This document shows positions 9,796 through 20,238 of a DNA stretch of 64,000 nt, piece by piece (the stretch's first letter is position 1; each line of letters starts with the position of its first letter). Where the stretch lies: contig CM055092.1 in NCBI GenBank assembly GCA_029204225.1, forward strand, positions 23,313,005-23,377,004, written 5' to 3'. The position numbers and the translations under genes were made by a program. This DNA is from Diphasiastrum complanatum (lineage: Eukaryota > Streptophyta > Lycopodiopsida > Lycopodiales > Lycopodiaceae). The notes beneath the pieces are model-generated. The model worked only from the letters and a program-made list of their open reading frames with translations. It ran no database searches and was not told the origin of the DNA.

Positions 9796-11202
9796 CATCA
9801 AACACCGTGACACTTGGGAGACAGTGGATCTTCCAAAGGGCAAAAGAACCATTGGCAACAAATGGGTATATAGGATAAAGTACAATTCCGATGGAACTAT
9901 TGCGAAATACAAAGCAAGGATTGTAGTGAAGGGTTATGGGCAAAGCAAGGGCATTGACTACAAAGAGGCCTTCGCTCATATGGCTAAGTGGAATACACTT
10001 TGCATGATAATTGCATTGGCGGCACTATTTGGATGGAATCTACAGCAGATGGACATAAATTCTGCGTTTCTTAATGGTAAGCTTGAAGAAGAAATCTACA
10101 TGGAGCATGCTACCTAGTGGCTTTATAGTACATGGCATGGAAGACTAAGTATGCAAAGTAAAGAAAGCCTTATATGGACTGAAGCAAGCACAACCACTTT
10201 GATGAGCATCTCCTATCTAGAGGTTTGACACACACTTTTTCAGATTTAAATATTTACTACTTTGCTCGTGACTCTAGTATCACACTGATTGTGTTGTACG
10301 TATACGACCTCATAATCACAGGAAATGATGACGATTTGATTGGTGCAATCAGGAAAGACTTATCTTCTAGTTTTGATAAGACTGATCTTGGTTTAATGCA
10401 CTACTATTTGGGAGTGGAAGTATGGCAAAGTTGTAGTAGCATCGCACTTACACAAATAAAGTACATGAATGAGATTCTAAAGAATTTCAAAATGTGCGAT
10501 AGCAAGCCAATATTTACACCTGTGGAGGTTGGTAAGAAACTATCTAACCAGGATGAGAGTGCACTAGTTGATGCTACTTTGTTTCATCAATTAATTGATT
10601 TACTGATTTATCTTACAACCACTCATCTTGACATACGTTATGTTGTAAGTGTTGTGAGTCAATTCATGGCTACTCCTAGAGAGATTCACTGGAAAGCAGT
10701 GAAGAGAATTCTTCATTATGTGAAAGGCACGTTAACCCATAGATTGTTGTATGAGAGATAGCACACTTTACCACTTTTACAGGGCTTTGTTGATTCAGAT
10801 TGGACAGGCTGTATTGATGACAGGAGATCTACCACAGGGTATGTATTTCATGTTGGTAATGGTGTATTCTCTTGGTCAAGTAAGAAACAAGACACGGTTG
10901 TTCTTTCTACTACAGAAGCAGAATACAAAGCATTATGTTCAGCTACACATGAAGCAGTTTGCTTAAGAAGAATGCTAGAAGCTATTGGAATTTCATAGAA
11001 CAAGCCTACTGTGATCAGATGTGATAGTCAGAGCACTATACAACTAGCTAAAAATCTTGTCTTTCATGCACACGCGAAGCATATAGAAATTAAATATCAT
11101 TTTGTTGAAGAGAAGTTGTTATCTAATGAAATAGATGTAGTGCATTATAAAATAGAGATTCAGTTAGCTGATATACTCACTAGACCGCTTTCAATAAAAA
11201 GT
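9796..11202 (+). pseudogene. Copia reverse transcriptase and RNase H, decayed
   Basis: RT starts with IGNKWVYRIKYNSDGTIAKY and runs through QQMDINSAFLNGKLEEEIYM. A frame change near 10117-10225 removes the KALYGLKQ region's frame. The catalytic YVDD box is altered to YVYDL, so the enzyme would be dead. From 10380 follow the LMHYYLGVEV motif and connection domain, then RNase H in two frames (10751-11202) with KHIEIKYHFVEEKLL and an ADILTRPL end. It stops abruptly at the LTR that starts at 11203. It is related to, but clearly different from, the 15398-16879 gene, so this is a separate family. Confidence 0.85.
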
Positions 11203-11470
11203 TAGAATTAAAGTAGAATCACTGTGTTACTGAACTGTGGGTCCTGTCAGTGGATAAGGAAGTTGGCCTCGCCACGAGGCAAGTCGACGGGACACGCGTC
11301 CCGCCAACGGCAACCTGGTTCATGCATGGGTTGCCTAAGTGAACAACCATATGTACAGTGTAATTTTATTTTGAGAAATACAGTTGCTATGTGAGCTTGT
11401 TGTGGAGAGTGTTTTCTGTCTGTGTTACTGTGTAGCATGATCTGTGTTCCTGTGCAAAGCAAATTCTAAG
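11203..11470 (+). repeat. 5' LTR (about 268 bp, non-TG/CA ends)
   Basis: It starts TAGAATTAAAGTAG and ends GCAAATTCTAAG, with the short inverted ends TAGAATT and AATTCTA in place of the usual TG...CA. The matching 3' copy defines the limits. It holds two adjacent inverted repeats (GCCTCG-CCA-CGAGGC and a CGGGACACG-type palindrome with one mismatch here). Confidence 0.85.
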
Positions 11471-11471
11471 T

Positions 11472-11483
11472 TGGTATCAGAGC
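11472..11483 (+). other. Primer-binding site (initiator Met-tRNA)
   Basis: TGGTATCAGAGC lies directly after the 5' LTR, the standard plant copia minus-strand primer site. It continues as CGTACAGG, less like the tRNA. Confidence 0.9.
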
Positions 11484-12759
11484 CGTACAGGGAGTGTACA
11501 CAGTACAGTGTCGTCGTTGAAGAGAGCTTCGGGAGAACTATCCTCTGAGAGTTCGGGGTTTTACGACGGGTTGAAGACGGAAAGAGAAGCACTGGTGCAC
11601 GATTTCTAGTTTATAGAGGCTTGCTAAGCTCAGCAGAGGGATTATTAGCCTGTGCATAGCATCAGACAGGGAAAATTTTGGTGAAAAATTGACAATTTTG
11701 AAGCCAACTGAAACCGGGTTTGGGGTTACGGTTTTTATACATAACTGGTGATTTCTTCACTGTTTGTGCACCATTTTGGATGCCGTAAGGACAGAAAGGA
11801 AGCTAATCACATTGTCAACCAGCCATGGAGAGATTCTGAGGTTTATGTCAGAGATTTGTCTCCAGATAGTTAACCTAGCAGATTTGCGGTAAAAGGTGAA
11901 AAAAGCCACTTTGTCAAGTTGAGCTAAAATCACCGTTTCTCCACAGAATTTCTTGAGTGAACACTCTACAGACTTGGAATCAATAGGGCAACCTTGCTCC
12001 AGGCCTCAGATCATGCTCAAATCGATCCACAGGCAAGTTAGATCAAACAAAAATGGGTGTGGGGAGGCGCGGCCGCAGACAGGGAGATCACGGGCTATTC
12101 GCGCGTGGAACCAGGGTGAGAGCATAGCATTTCAAAGTGGACAGTGTCTACAAGACTCTCCACTGGTGCACATAAGTGCTCAGATCCATTGGATAGAGGA
12201 GTTACAAGATCGACGGCTCAGATTGTGCTACCCAGAAGGGATATCCATAGTTGGATCAGATTCAACCATTGGATGGAGTCTGAAGGGTGAAGAGGGCCCT
12301 GAAGAAGCGAAGTGCATTTCAACCTTCAACTTCATTAAAAATTTTCATATTGAAATTGGAGTTGGGTCCCTTCACAAGTGAAGTGTGAAGTTTCTTTAAG
12401 GTGAAGAAACAGTTCAAAAACTAGAAAAGTCCCTATTTTTGGGTCCTTTGCCCGTTTTGACCCAAACGAAAGGCTATAACCTCCAAAAGAAGGGCACCCA
12501 GAGTATACCTGCAAGTATGGTACAACAAAACAGAGTGATTGCAGCGGAGAGATTTCACCATTCCACTGGGCACGTTGTTGGGAGTTGACGACTGAGTGCA
12601 TTTCGGAAGGCAACGCCGATTTGGCTTTCAAATTGGTGGAAAAGCGGCAAGTGGCCTAGTAAGGGAAAATGTGCAAGTCATTATTTTCAACTTCTGACAT
12701 CACTGTTGGCCTCGGTATACTGTTTTTAGCCTACAACAGAAGTTTCAAGCAGTTTTGCG
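11484..12759 (+). other. Leader of the copia element
   Basis: About 1.28 kb separate the primer site from the gag ATG. This is long for a copia leader. An open frame at 11953-12381 has no recognisable motif and I take it as chance. The last 60 bases before the ATG are pyrimidine- and CAACAG-rich. Packaging and dimer signals would lie here but cannot be pointed to. Confidence 0.6.
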
Positions 12760-14001
12760 ATGGCAAACATGGGAAAGTCCATTTTGGGTGAAAGTAGCAA
12801 ATTGGACGGGATTTCCAACTATGCAGTGTGGAAATTCAAAATGAAAAACATACTGATGGAGAAAGACGTGTGGGAAGTCGTCATAGGTGATGAGAGAAGG
12901 CCGCCAAATGAAGCAGATATCAAAGTGTTCGACAAAAAGATGAGGAAAGCTTTGACCTTCATTAACTTGTCAGTGAAGGATCACATCATTACCCACATTT
13001 GTGATGTTGTTACACCCAGACAGGCATGGGATGTGCTAAAGGAGCAGTTCGAGACGTCAAATCCATCAAGAATCATGTTTCTGAAGTCAAAGTTGAATAG
13101 TGCCCGCATGGAGCAAGGAGAGCACATTCAGACGTACATGACCAGAATCAAGACAATGAGAGATGAACTGCATTCTATTGGTGAGTGCATACGTGATGTG
13201 GAGCTAGTGCACAATGCATTGTGCGGCATTGCAGAACCTTATCAGATGTTTGTGAGCGGAATAGCATCAAGAGAAAGATTGCCAACCTTTGACGAGCTCA
13301 CAGGAATCTTGATGCAGGAAGAGCAACGGCGAGAAATGGTGAAAGTTAGACGTCAAAATACTGACTATCAGGCACTGGTGACATGCCAAAAACAAGGCAA
13401 GGGCAAGGGCAAGAAGAAGTCTAAGCAGCAATTTGCTAAGTCTCAAGAGGACGAGGGATCTTCCAGTAAAACTAATAAGAAAGGCAAGTGCCTCCATTGT
13501 GGTAAAAAGGGCCATTGGAAGAGTGAATGTCGCAAATTTTTTATGGAACAAGGCAAGGGAAAACCAAAACAAGCAGGTAACCTTGTCGATGAGGGTGAAA
13601 TTGAAGACTTTAGCATCTTCATATCTGTATTGTCATCTAATCAAGATGATCAAGCATGGTATATTGACTCGAGAGCCACAAGACACATGACAGGTAACAA
13701 GAATTGGTTTAGTAGTTTGAAGGTGTTGGACAATGGAACATCTGTTTCACAAGCAAATGGTGAGGTGTGCAAGATCAAGGGGATAGGCACCGTTTCAATC
13801 CAACTACCTGATGGCAAAAGAAGGATGATCAGGGAGGTACTTTACGTACCAGATTTGAAGAAAAATCTACTTTCTGTTGGAGTCATTACTGATCAAAAGA
13901 TGAAAGTAGAATTCGCCCATGATCGTTGCTTTGTGAAGGATGTGAACCAAAAGTTCAAAGTTATTGCGAATGGAGTAAGACAGGCTGAATGCTACAATTA
14001 A
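12760..14001 (+). CDS. Copia gag and protease (413 residues, stop before integrase)
   Basis: The ATG opens MANMGKSILGESSKLDG, the typical N-terminus of this copia lineage (UBN2-type gag). The gag helix region follows (a DVLKEQFET stretch near residue 110), a Lys/Gly-rich linker, and one CCHC knuckle CLHCGKKGHWKSEC at about residue 247. The protease site reads WYIDSRATRHMTG, where the family has Asp-Ser-Gly, so the Gly of the catalytic triad is changed to Arg. A stop at 13999-14001 separates it from integrase, which normally is fused. It would form virus-like particles and process the polyprotein; the Arg makes the protease doubtful. Confidence 0.88.
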   Translation: MANMGKSILGESSKLDGISNYAVWKFKMKNILMEKDVWEVVIGDERRPPNEADIKVFDKKMRKALTFINLSVKDHIITHICDVVTPRQAWDVLKEQFETSNPSRIMFLKSKLNSARMEQGEHIQTYMTRIKTMRDELHSIGECIRDVELVHNALCGIAEPYQMFVSGIASRERLPTFDELTGILMQEEQRREMVKVRRQNTDYQALVTCQKQGKGKGKKKSKQQFAKSQEDEGSSSKTNKKGKCLHCGKKGHWKSECRKFFMEQGKGKPKQAGNLVDEGEIEDFSIFISVLSSNQDDQAWYIDSRATRHMTGNKNWFSSLKVLDNGTSVSQANGEVCKIKGIGTVSIQLPDGKRRMIREVLYVPDLKKNLLSVGVITDQKMKVEFAHDRCFVKDVNQKFKVIANGVRQAECYN

Positions 14002-14044
14002 GGGGCAACATGGACTTGTATCATCCATTTCATCGCAAACTGAG

Positions 14045-15256
14045 TTGTGGCATAAGAGGCTTGGTCATTTGAACTTGGGAAGCCTCAGTTTGATGAGAAA
14101 ATTGGAGATGGTAACAGGATTGCCTACCATAGAAGATCACTTGAAATCGATGTGCGAATCTTGTGTATATGGGAAGCAGCGTCAAGAGAAGTTCAATAAA
14201 GGAGGTGTTGCAAGAGCAAAGAACATCCTGGATTTAATCCACACATATTTATGTGGGCCTATGAGGACCATGTCCTTAGGTAAAGCCTTCTATTTCATGA
14301 CCTTTATTGATGATATGTCACGTAAGACATGGATCTACTTCTTGAAGAAGAAATCAGATGCATTTGATAACTTCAAGAGCTTCAAAGCATTGGTCAAAAA
14401 TAAGACAGGTAGGAAGATCAAAGTCCTAAGAACAGATAGTGGAGGTGAGTACAAGTCTAATGACTTCAATGATCTTTGTGATCAATGTGGGATTAAAAGA
14501 CAATCTACGCAAGCTCATACTCCTGCTCTCAATGGTGTAGCTGAGCACAATAATCGTACAATTGTGGAAAGCGCCAGATCTATGCTAGCTGAGATGAAAC
14601 TACCAAAAGATTTTTGGTCAGAAGCATGTAGCACGGCAGTCTATCTTCAAAATAGAAGTCCTACCATTGCCATACCAAAGATAACACTTGAGGAAGCATT
14701 CACGAAGAAGAAGCCAAAGGTGAACCACTTGCGAATCTTTGGATGTAAGGCCTTTGTACACATTCCTAAGGAAGAGAGACATAATTTTGATGTAAAAGCT
14801 ATCAAGTGCATATTCCTAGGATATGATGATCGTGTGAAGGGCTATAAATGTTTTGATCCAGTGGAAAGCAAAATCCATATAAGCCGTGATGTTATCTTTG
14901 ATGAATCCAAGATGTATGAAGACGAGGATGCTGAGAAGATAGACACATCCACTGGGAAAGATAGTATAGTGAGGATACCACCTAATGATGATCCATTCAT
15001 TGACCTTCCGAGTGATGAACATGAGGATACATCTCAAGATACTACTACTCAACCTCAAGAGATAGGTTGGAGACGTAGGGACAAACCTTTTGGTGCAAGA
15101 AGGATTGAAGTTGCAGGTGACAAACGCAAGGAGAAGGATGTATCGTGGGATACATTTTCACCAGGAAGCCGATCACCTAATAGGAAGCTCCCTAAGTGGT
15201 TTGAGAGATTGTTGGAGAGCCGCAACATAGATGACTTTCCAGGATCATCTAACTAG
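14045..15256 (+). pseudogene. Copia integrase with mutated first catalytic Asp
   Basis: The zinc-binding HHCC region is present (MWHKRLGHLN, then CESCVYGKQ). In the core, the expected LIHSDLCGP reads LIHTYLCGP, so the first Asp of the DDE triad is Tyr. The second Asp (LRTDSGGEY) and the Glu (NGVAEHNNRTIVE) remain. The copia-type C-terminal motif FGCKAFVHIP and a GYKCFDP stretch follow. It would insert element cDNA into chromosomes. The frame is closed on both sides by stops, so it is cut off from gag and from RT. Confidence 0.88.
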
Positions 15257-16342
15257 GGAGAACTATGAAGATCAACAAGAGAGAAGACTCAACCTGAAAG
15301 GTATGAAGCAAATTATGCTCTCTTATCTAGCATTATTCAAAGCAAAGAACCTTCAACTTATGGTGAAGCGAAGGATGATGGCATTTCGGTCAAGGCCATG
15401 GGAGAGAAGATGGAGTCAATTGCTAAGCATAGCACATGGGACTTAGTAGAACCACCAGTTGGCAAGAAACCCATTGGTTGCAAATGGGTATACAGGACTA
15501 AGTATCATGCAGATGGAAGTATAGCAAAGCACAAGGCAAGATTGGTGATCAAAGGGTACACACAAAATAAAGGCATCGACTATGAGGAGACCTTTGTGCC
15601 GGTTTGTAAGTGGAATACTCTACGTCTACTTTTTGCTTTAGCTTCACATTTTGGTTGGCCTTTGCATCAGATGGATGTGAAATCTGCTTTTCTAAATGGT
15701 AAGTTAGAAGAAGAAGTGTTCATGGATCAAACTGAAGGCTTTGTAGCGAAGGGACAGGAAAATAAAGTATGTCACTTGAAGAACGCACTTTATGGTCGTA
15801 AACAAGCACCACGTGCATGGTATAGCAGGATTCATGCCTACTTTCATTCAAAGGGGATGGTGAGAACACATTCTGATCCAAATCTATATGTCTTATGCTT
15901 TGATGGTATGGTTGCTTTGATTGCTCTTTATGTTGATGACTTGATTATTACGGGAAATAATCAAGAGATGATAGACATGATCAAGAAAGACCTCATGGAA
16001 CAATTCAAGATGATAGATCTCAGCCTGATGCATTACTGCCTTGGAGTAGAAGTGTGACAAAAAGGACATGAAGTGGGTTTAACACAGGTGAAGTATGTCA
16101 AAGAGTTGTTGCATAGGTTTAGTTTGCAGGATTGCAAACCAGTAGACACTCCTATTCAACCAGGTAAAAAGCTTTCTAAGCTTGATGAGTCATAGTCATT
16201 TGATGCTACATTGTATAGACAGTTAGTAGGGAGCTTGATTTACCTTACCACGACTAGACCAAATATATGATATGTTGTTGGCATTGTAAGTCAATTTATG
16301 GCAGCACCTACGGAAATGCATTGAAAGGCAGCTAAACGCATT
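15257..16342 (+). pseudogene. Copia reverse transcriptase
   Basis: The main open part is 15398-16057: IGCKWVYRTKYHADGSIAKHK, HQMDVKSAFLNGKLEEEVFM, KNALYGRKQAPRAWY and an intact YVDDLIITG catalytic box. The frame stops at 16055-16057 (TGA) right after the LGVEV motif. Further stops (TAG near 16192, TGA near 16267 and 16321) interrupt the connection domain up to 16342. Between 15257 and 15397 the linker from integrase is read in a shifted frame. RT copies the element RNA into DNA in the particle. Confidence 0.88.
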
Positions 16343-16879
16343 TTGCGTTATGTGAAAGGCACTTCAGAGTATGGTTTGATTTACAGGAAGCATGATGGTT
16401 TACCTGAGTTGTGTGGCTATGTGGATGCAGATTGGGGAGGTGACTATGATGATCGTAGATCCACCACAGGGTATGTATTCCAGTTATGTGGTAGTTGTTT
16501 TTTCTGGTCTAGTAAGAAGCAAAGTACAATTGCTCTTTCCACCACAGAAGCAGAGTATAAGGCAATGTGTAGTGCAACACAGAAAGCTATATGGTTGAGA
16601 CAAATCTTGGAAGAAATTGGCATGAAGCAGAAAAATCCCATGACTTTACATAGCGACAGTCAGAGTGGCATTCAGCTAGCAAAGAATCCAGTGTTCCACG
16701 CGAGAACTAAACACATTGAGATTCAGTATCACTTTATACATGAGAGGTTGCTGAGTCGTGAAATTCATGTTGTTCATTGTAGCACAGAAGAACAACTGGC
16801 TGATATTTTCACTAAGCCACTTACCGGAGAGAAGTTTGATAAGTTTAGATCAAAGCTTTCTGTACTTAAAGTTTGTTGA
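16343..16879 (+). pseudogene. Copia RNase H, open to its natural end
   Basis: The frame reads [20 protein letters not shown] (first catalytic Asp), [10 protein letters not shown] (Glu), LHSDSQSGIQLAKNP (Asp), then HIEIQYHFIHERLL and an ADIFTKPL end. These are the complete RNase H landmarks of plant copia. The natural stop is TGA at 16877. It has no start of its own and depended on read-through from RT. Confidence 0.88.
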
Positions 16880-16921
16880 CTTTAAAGCTATGTATATGAC
16901 TGTATAAAAAGTAGACTCTAC

Positions 16922-17206
16922 TTTAAGGGAGAGAGCTAGAATTAAAGTAGAATCATTGTGTTACTGAACTGTGGGTCCAATCAGCGGATAAGGATCAGTT
17001 GGCCTCGCCACGAGGCAAGTCGACGGGACACGTGTCCCGCCAACGGCAACTTGGGTCATGCATGGGTTGCCTGAGTGAACAACTATATGTACAGTGTAAT
17101 TTCATTTTGAGAAATACAGTTGCTATGTGAGCTTGTTGTGGAGAGTATTTTCTGTCTGTGGTACTGTGTAGCATGATCTGTGTTCCTATGCAAAGCAAAT
17201 TCTAAG
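16922..17206 (+). repeat. Polypurine tract and 3' LTR
   Basis: The purine run TTTAAGGGAGAGAGC at 16922-16936 primes plus-strand DNA and directly precedes the LTR at 16937. The LTR matches 11203-11470. It contains a perfect 16-base palindrome with a CACGTG core at 17024-17039 and an inverted GCCTCG/CGAGGC pair at about 17002-17016. Confidence 0.88.
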
Positions 17207-17225
17207 TTAAAAGCCCACTAGTATT

Positions 17226-17450
17226 GCATTAGAGGAGTTCCAAATCCAAAAAAGACCCTTTGTAAAGATTCTTTTTCTATTTTTTCTCAATTTTTTCTTA
17301 CACATGGACCAATCAAAACACTCAAATTTGAAATCTACGTAACGTAACTTTTTGAGTCCACATTTTGATTCCACACTAAAAATGTCATAACTTTTTAGTG
17401 GTAAGTCCGAATATAGCGGAGTTTGGTGCATTGAAAAGCACTTGACCTTT
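17226..17450 (-). repeat. Inverted fragment of the long-form copia LTR
   Basis: Read on the minus strand this is the same sequence as about 7075-7290 within the LTR at 6795-7813, including the shared TTACGTTACGTAGATTTC and GGTCCATGTGTA words. Neither LTR end is present. Only the part missing from the short-form LTR is represented, so it came from a long-form copy. Confidence 0.8.
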
Positions 17451-18189
17451 ACCTTTACTTGTATTTTATGGCTAACTAGGTATGTTTTATGGTGTAGTCC
17501 ACAAGATGGTTTCATGACTCAATTGCTCTTGGTTATGGAAGCACCTTCCTCATTCTAACTATACAGTGTATTGTGGCGGCTATCTACGATCTACTTGCAA
17601 ATCATCACCATCCATTATGTAAATTTGCAAAAACAAAGACATCCATTATGCCGACAAAATGTCAAATGTTGAGCAGAAGATCTTCATTGTTGATGAACTG
17701 AGTTTGTCAGCTATCACACATAATAAAAACATTGCCATTAAATATAAAACAATAATTGATCTGCACCTCATTTCCACATAAATAAATGGCATTTTACTAT
17801 TAAAAATCATAAAAAGTTTAGTGTAATTGGTTGTTGGAATTTTTTTGAACTCACTTTGTGAAAAATAAAGACAACATAGCTATAATGTTAGAGATGGGCA
17901 CTTTCATTGAAAGCAATTGATGATTTTGTATATATATTACAAAAACAATATACTTTCATCAAGACAACAATTTTGCTGAACTTAGTTCACCAATTAAAAA
18001 TATCTATATTTAAGTTTTCATTTCCATAATATTCCTATAGCATTGGTATTGTTCTCATGCAAAAATGAAATCTTGAAATAATAATTAATCTTTCATCCTT
18101 TCTTATATATTATAGCTTTTGATAATATGGTCCTTTCCACACATATTACTTAGCATATTGTCAAACAAAATAGCCATCATGAGACCCTT
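17451..18189. other. AT-rich stretch without a recognisable gene
   Basis: I see no coding pattern or named repeat. It should contain the missing 3' half of the minus-strand copia element whose RT ends near 18190, but no RNase H motif or LTR matching 25909-26525 is visible, so that half appears to be deleted. Confidence 0.5.
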
Positions 18190-19556
18190 GATACTTATGA
18201 GGGGTCTTCGAATCCTTCAAGCTACTTCATGAAGATTTCTTCCTCTAGATCTCCGTGGAGAAAGGCTATCTTTACATCAATCTGGTAAACTTTTAGATTG
18301 TATTGTGTAGCATATGCAAGGAGCAATCGAATGCTTGTCATTTTCACCATTGGTGAATACGTGTCGAAATAATCGATGTCGTACCTTTGTGTGTAGCCCT
18401 TTGCGACAAGCCTTGCTTTGTAGCGTCCGATAGTGCCATCTGATTTGATTTTCCTTTTGTATACCCACTTGCAGTTGATGATCTTTTTATTTTCAGGCAG
18501 TGGCTTTAGTGTCCATGCCTCATTTTGCTTCATTGATTCGATTTCCTCTGACATTGTCTGCTTCCAAAATTCACCTTGTGGACTTTGGACAACCTCTTGA
18601 TATGTTGTTGGCTCTTCAGTGAAGTTGTAGTACTCGAACTTTGTTTTTTCACTCCATTGAAGATTGTTAGTGTATCAATCTGGAGGTCTTCTTTGTGTTG
18701 TCGACCTTGATGTGTGAGGTTGCTCCTGAATCAATGACTACATCGTAGTCTTGTTCAGAGTAGCTTGTTGAAGCTTCATCGAATATCGTGAAAGCTTCAT
18801 CCTTTGTCTGCATCCTTAGACGACTCTACAACACTCGCTTTGTCAGCTTTGCTTTTCTTTTCAGGTTCAATCTGCAATTGTATGCAGAGTGCCCCTTCTT
18901 TTTGCAGTGCATGCAAGGTATCGTTGGATTGAACCAACATCTATTGGCTGTGTGTCCTGGTTTGAGACAATGATCACAAGAAGAATATTGTTGGTTGTCA
19001 TTGCCTCTGCTCAAAGACTTTGTGTTCGTCCTCTCGAATCTAGGCTTGTTCTTGTTCTTCTTCCTTCCCTTCGTGAAAAGAGATTTACCTGATCATTGCT
19101 TCCTTCTCCTTCGTCCCTCATCAGTCTCTCATCAGCGACAAGACTTATTGCTCTCTCGAATGTCATATCTGGTAGATTCAGTATGAGCATTCTCAACGAC
19201 TGATAGGATGCAGGTAGAGATTTCATGAAGTACATTAGCTGTTGTGGTGCTGGGACCTGGTGTTCCTGTCCTGATGCAATGAGTTGAGCAAAGATTGTTA
19301 TGATCTTCTCAACATGCTGATCCAACTGGTTGTCATCCCATCGTATAGATTGCAGTTGATTGTGAAAATGCATCACAAAGTGGCAGTCGTCACTTCATAC
19401 TTTAACTTTAATCTTTTCCATGCTTCATGGCTACTTTCACAATCTTCAATCTACATGAGTATTTCTCCGTTAATGGACGAAACGATAATCATCATTGCAC
19501 GTTCATATTTTCTGATCCACTCAGCTCTAGGTCTCTCTCTAGAGGCTGCACCCTTG
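18190..19556 (-). pseudogene. Old copia element: gag, protease and RT, integrase deleted
   Basis: Reading from 19556 leftward: gag (SIRWDDNQLDQHVEKI, and an SLPASYQSLRMLI stretch), two Cys-rich knuckles (CDHCLKPGHTANRC and CMHCKKKGHSAYNC, about 18870-18975), the protease site VIDSGATSH at about 18720-18745, and then at once the pre-RT linker and RT (INCKWVYKRKIKSDGT, YQIDVKIAFLHGDLEEEIFM) ending near 18190. The whole integrase, about 400 residues, is absent between protease and RT. A TAG ends the RT segment where related proteins have Gln. Its gag start and 5' LTR lie at 25717-26525, pushed away by the young element. Confidence 0.85.
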
Positions 19557-20238
19557 TGTAAAAATTACAGCAAATAAGGATCCTAAAACACTTGAAATGA
19601 TGAGAGAAACAATAGATTATGATTTCATAAGATTAGCACAAGTTGAACCATCAAAATCCATCAAAAATCTATGCTTGAACCTCACTAAATGGCCCAAATC
19701 CTTGAAGAAGGCTTCACACGTGTGAAAGTACGGCCTCCAACAGTCTGAGTACTGTACACCAGACCTACATTCAATCCTATAATCATTAGTAATCACAAGT
19801 ACTCAAACAATTATGAACATAGAGAGCAATTGCACCATTATGAGAGAAAAAACATGAAATTGCTTGATTGATTTTGGTGAGATATCATCACCTATATATA
19901 CATGATCCATCACGGTTTTGGGCAGGTATGAGTAGCCCTAAACCTATCCCTAATGCTAATTTTGGTGGATCTTTCATCCCTACCAAGTTAGGGTTGGAAT
20001 CTTGGAGATCCCTCAACAATGCAAAAATTACCAAAAATAGCTCCTATTTTTTCTCCCTTGTATCTAAGCATAATTTGGACTCATTCCAAAGGTTCTAACA
20101 CTTAGGTCTACTTGAGAACATCCTTATGAATCGAATCCTATGCTATTTGGCACGTGTGACAAGCCACATCATGACCATCTAACTATTTACAAGTCATATG
20201 ACCAAAACTAGTCAAGCTAGAATTGTGAATTTTTAACA
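19557..20238 (-). repeat. 3' LTR of the young copia element
   Basis: On the minus strand it begins TGTTAAAAATTCAC after the purine-rich GATAGTGAGGAGGAG and ends GTAATTTTTACA. The ends are themselves inverted-repeat-like. A TATATATA lies near 19897-19906. An open frame inside it (19868-20098) is an identical chance frame in both LTRs, not a gene. Confidence 0.93.

Larger units (their letters stand above)
11203..17206 (+). mobile_element. Complete but inactive Ty1/copia element with short LTRs
   Basis: The order is LTR (11203-11470), primer site, leader, gag-protease, integrase, RT, RNase H, polypurine tract and LTR (16937-17206). The two LTRs differ by about 13 substitutions and a 2-base indel over about 268 bases by eye, mostly C/T and G/A changes, so the insertion is not recent. 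A possible 4-base target duplication AAGT is ambiguous because it overlaps the LTR ends. It is inserted at the tail of another copia remnant on the left, and next to an inverted LTR fragment on the right. Confidence 0.92.

Noticed and set aside
9668-9979. 103-residue minus-strand frame over the hairpin
   Set aside because: It is antisense to the RT motifs and gains length only from the hairpin's symmetry.
11953-12381. 142-residue frame in the copia leader
   Set aside because: No motif, no counterpart in other copia leaders of the window, and it does not connect to gag.
19868-20098. 76-residue open frame, identical at 25346-25576
   Set aside because: Identity is due to its location in the two LTRs of the young copia element, not to conservation of a protein.
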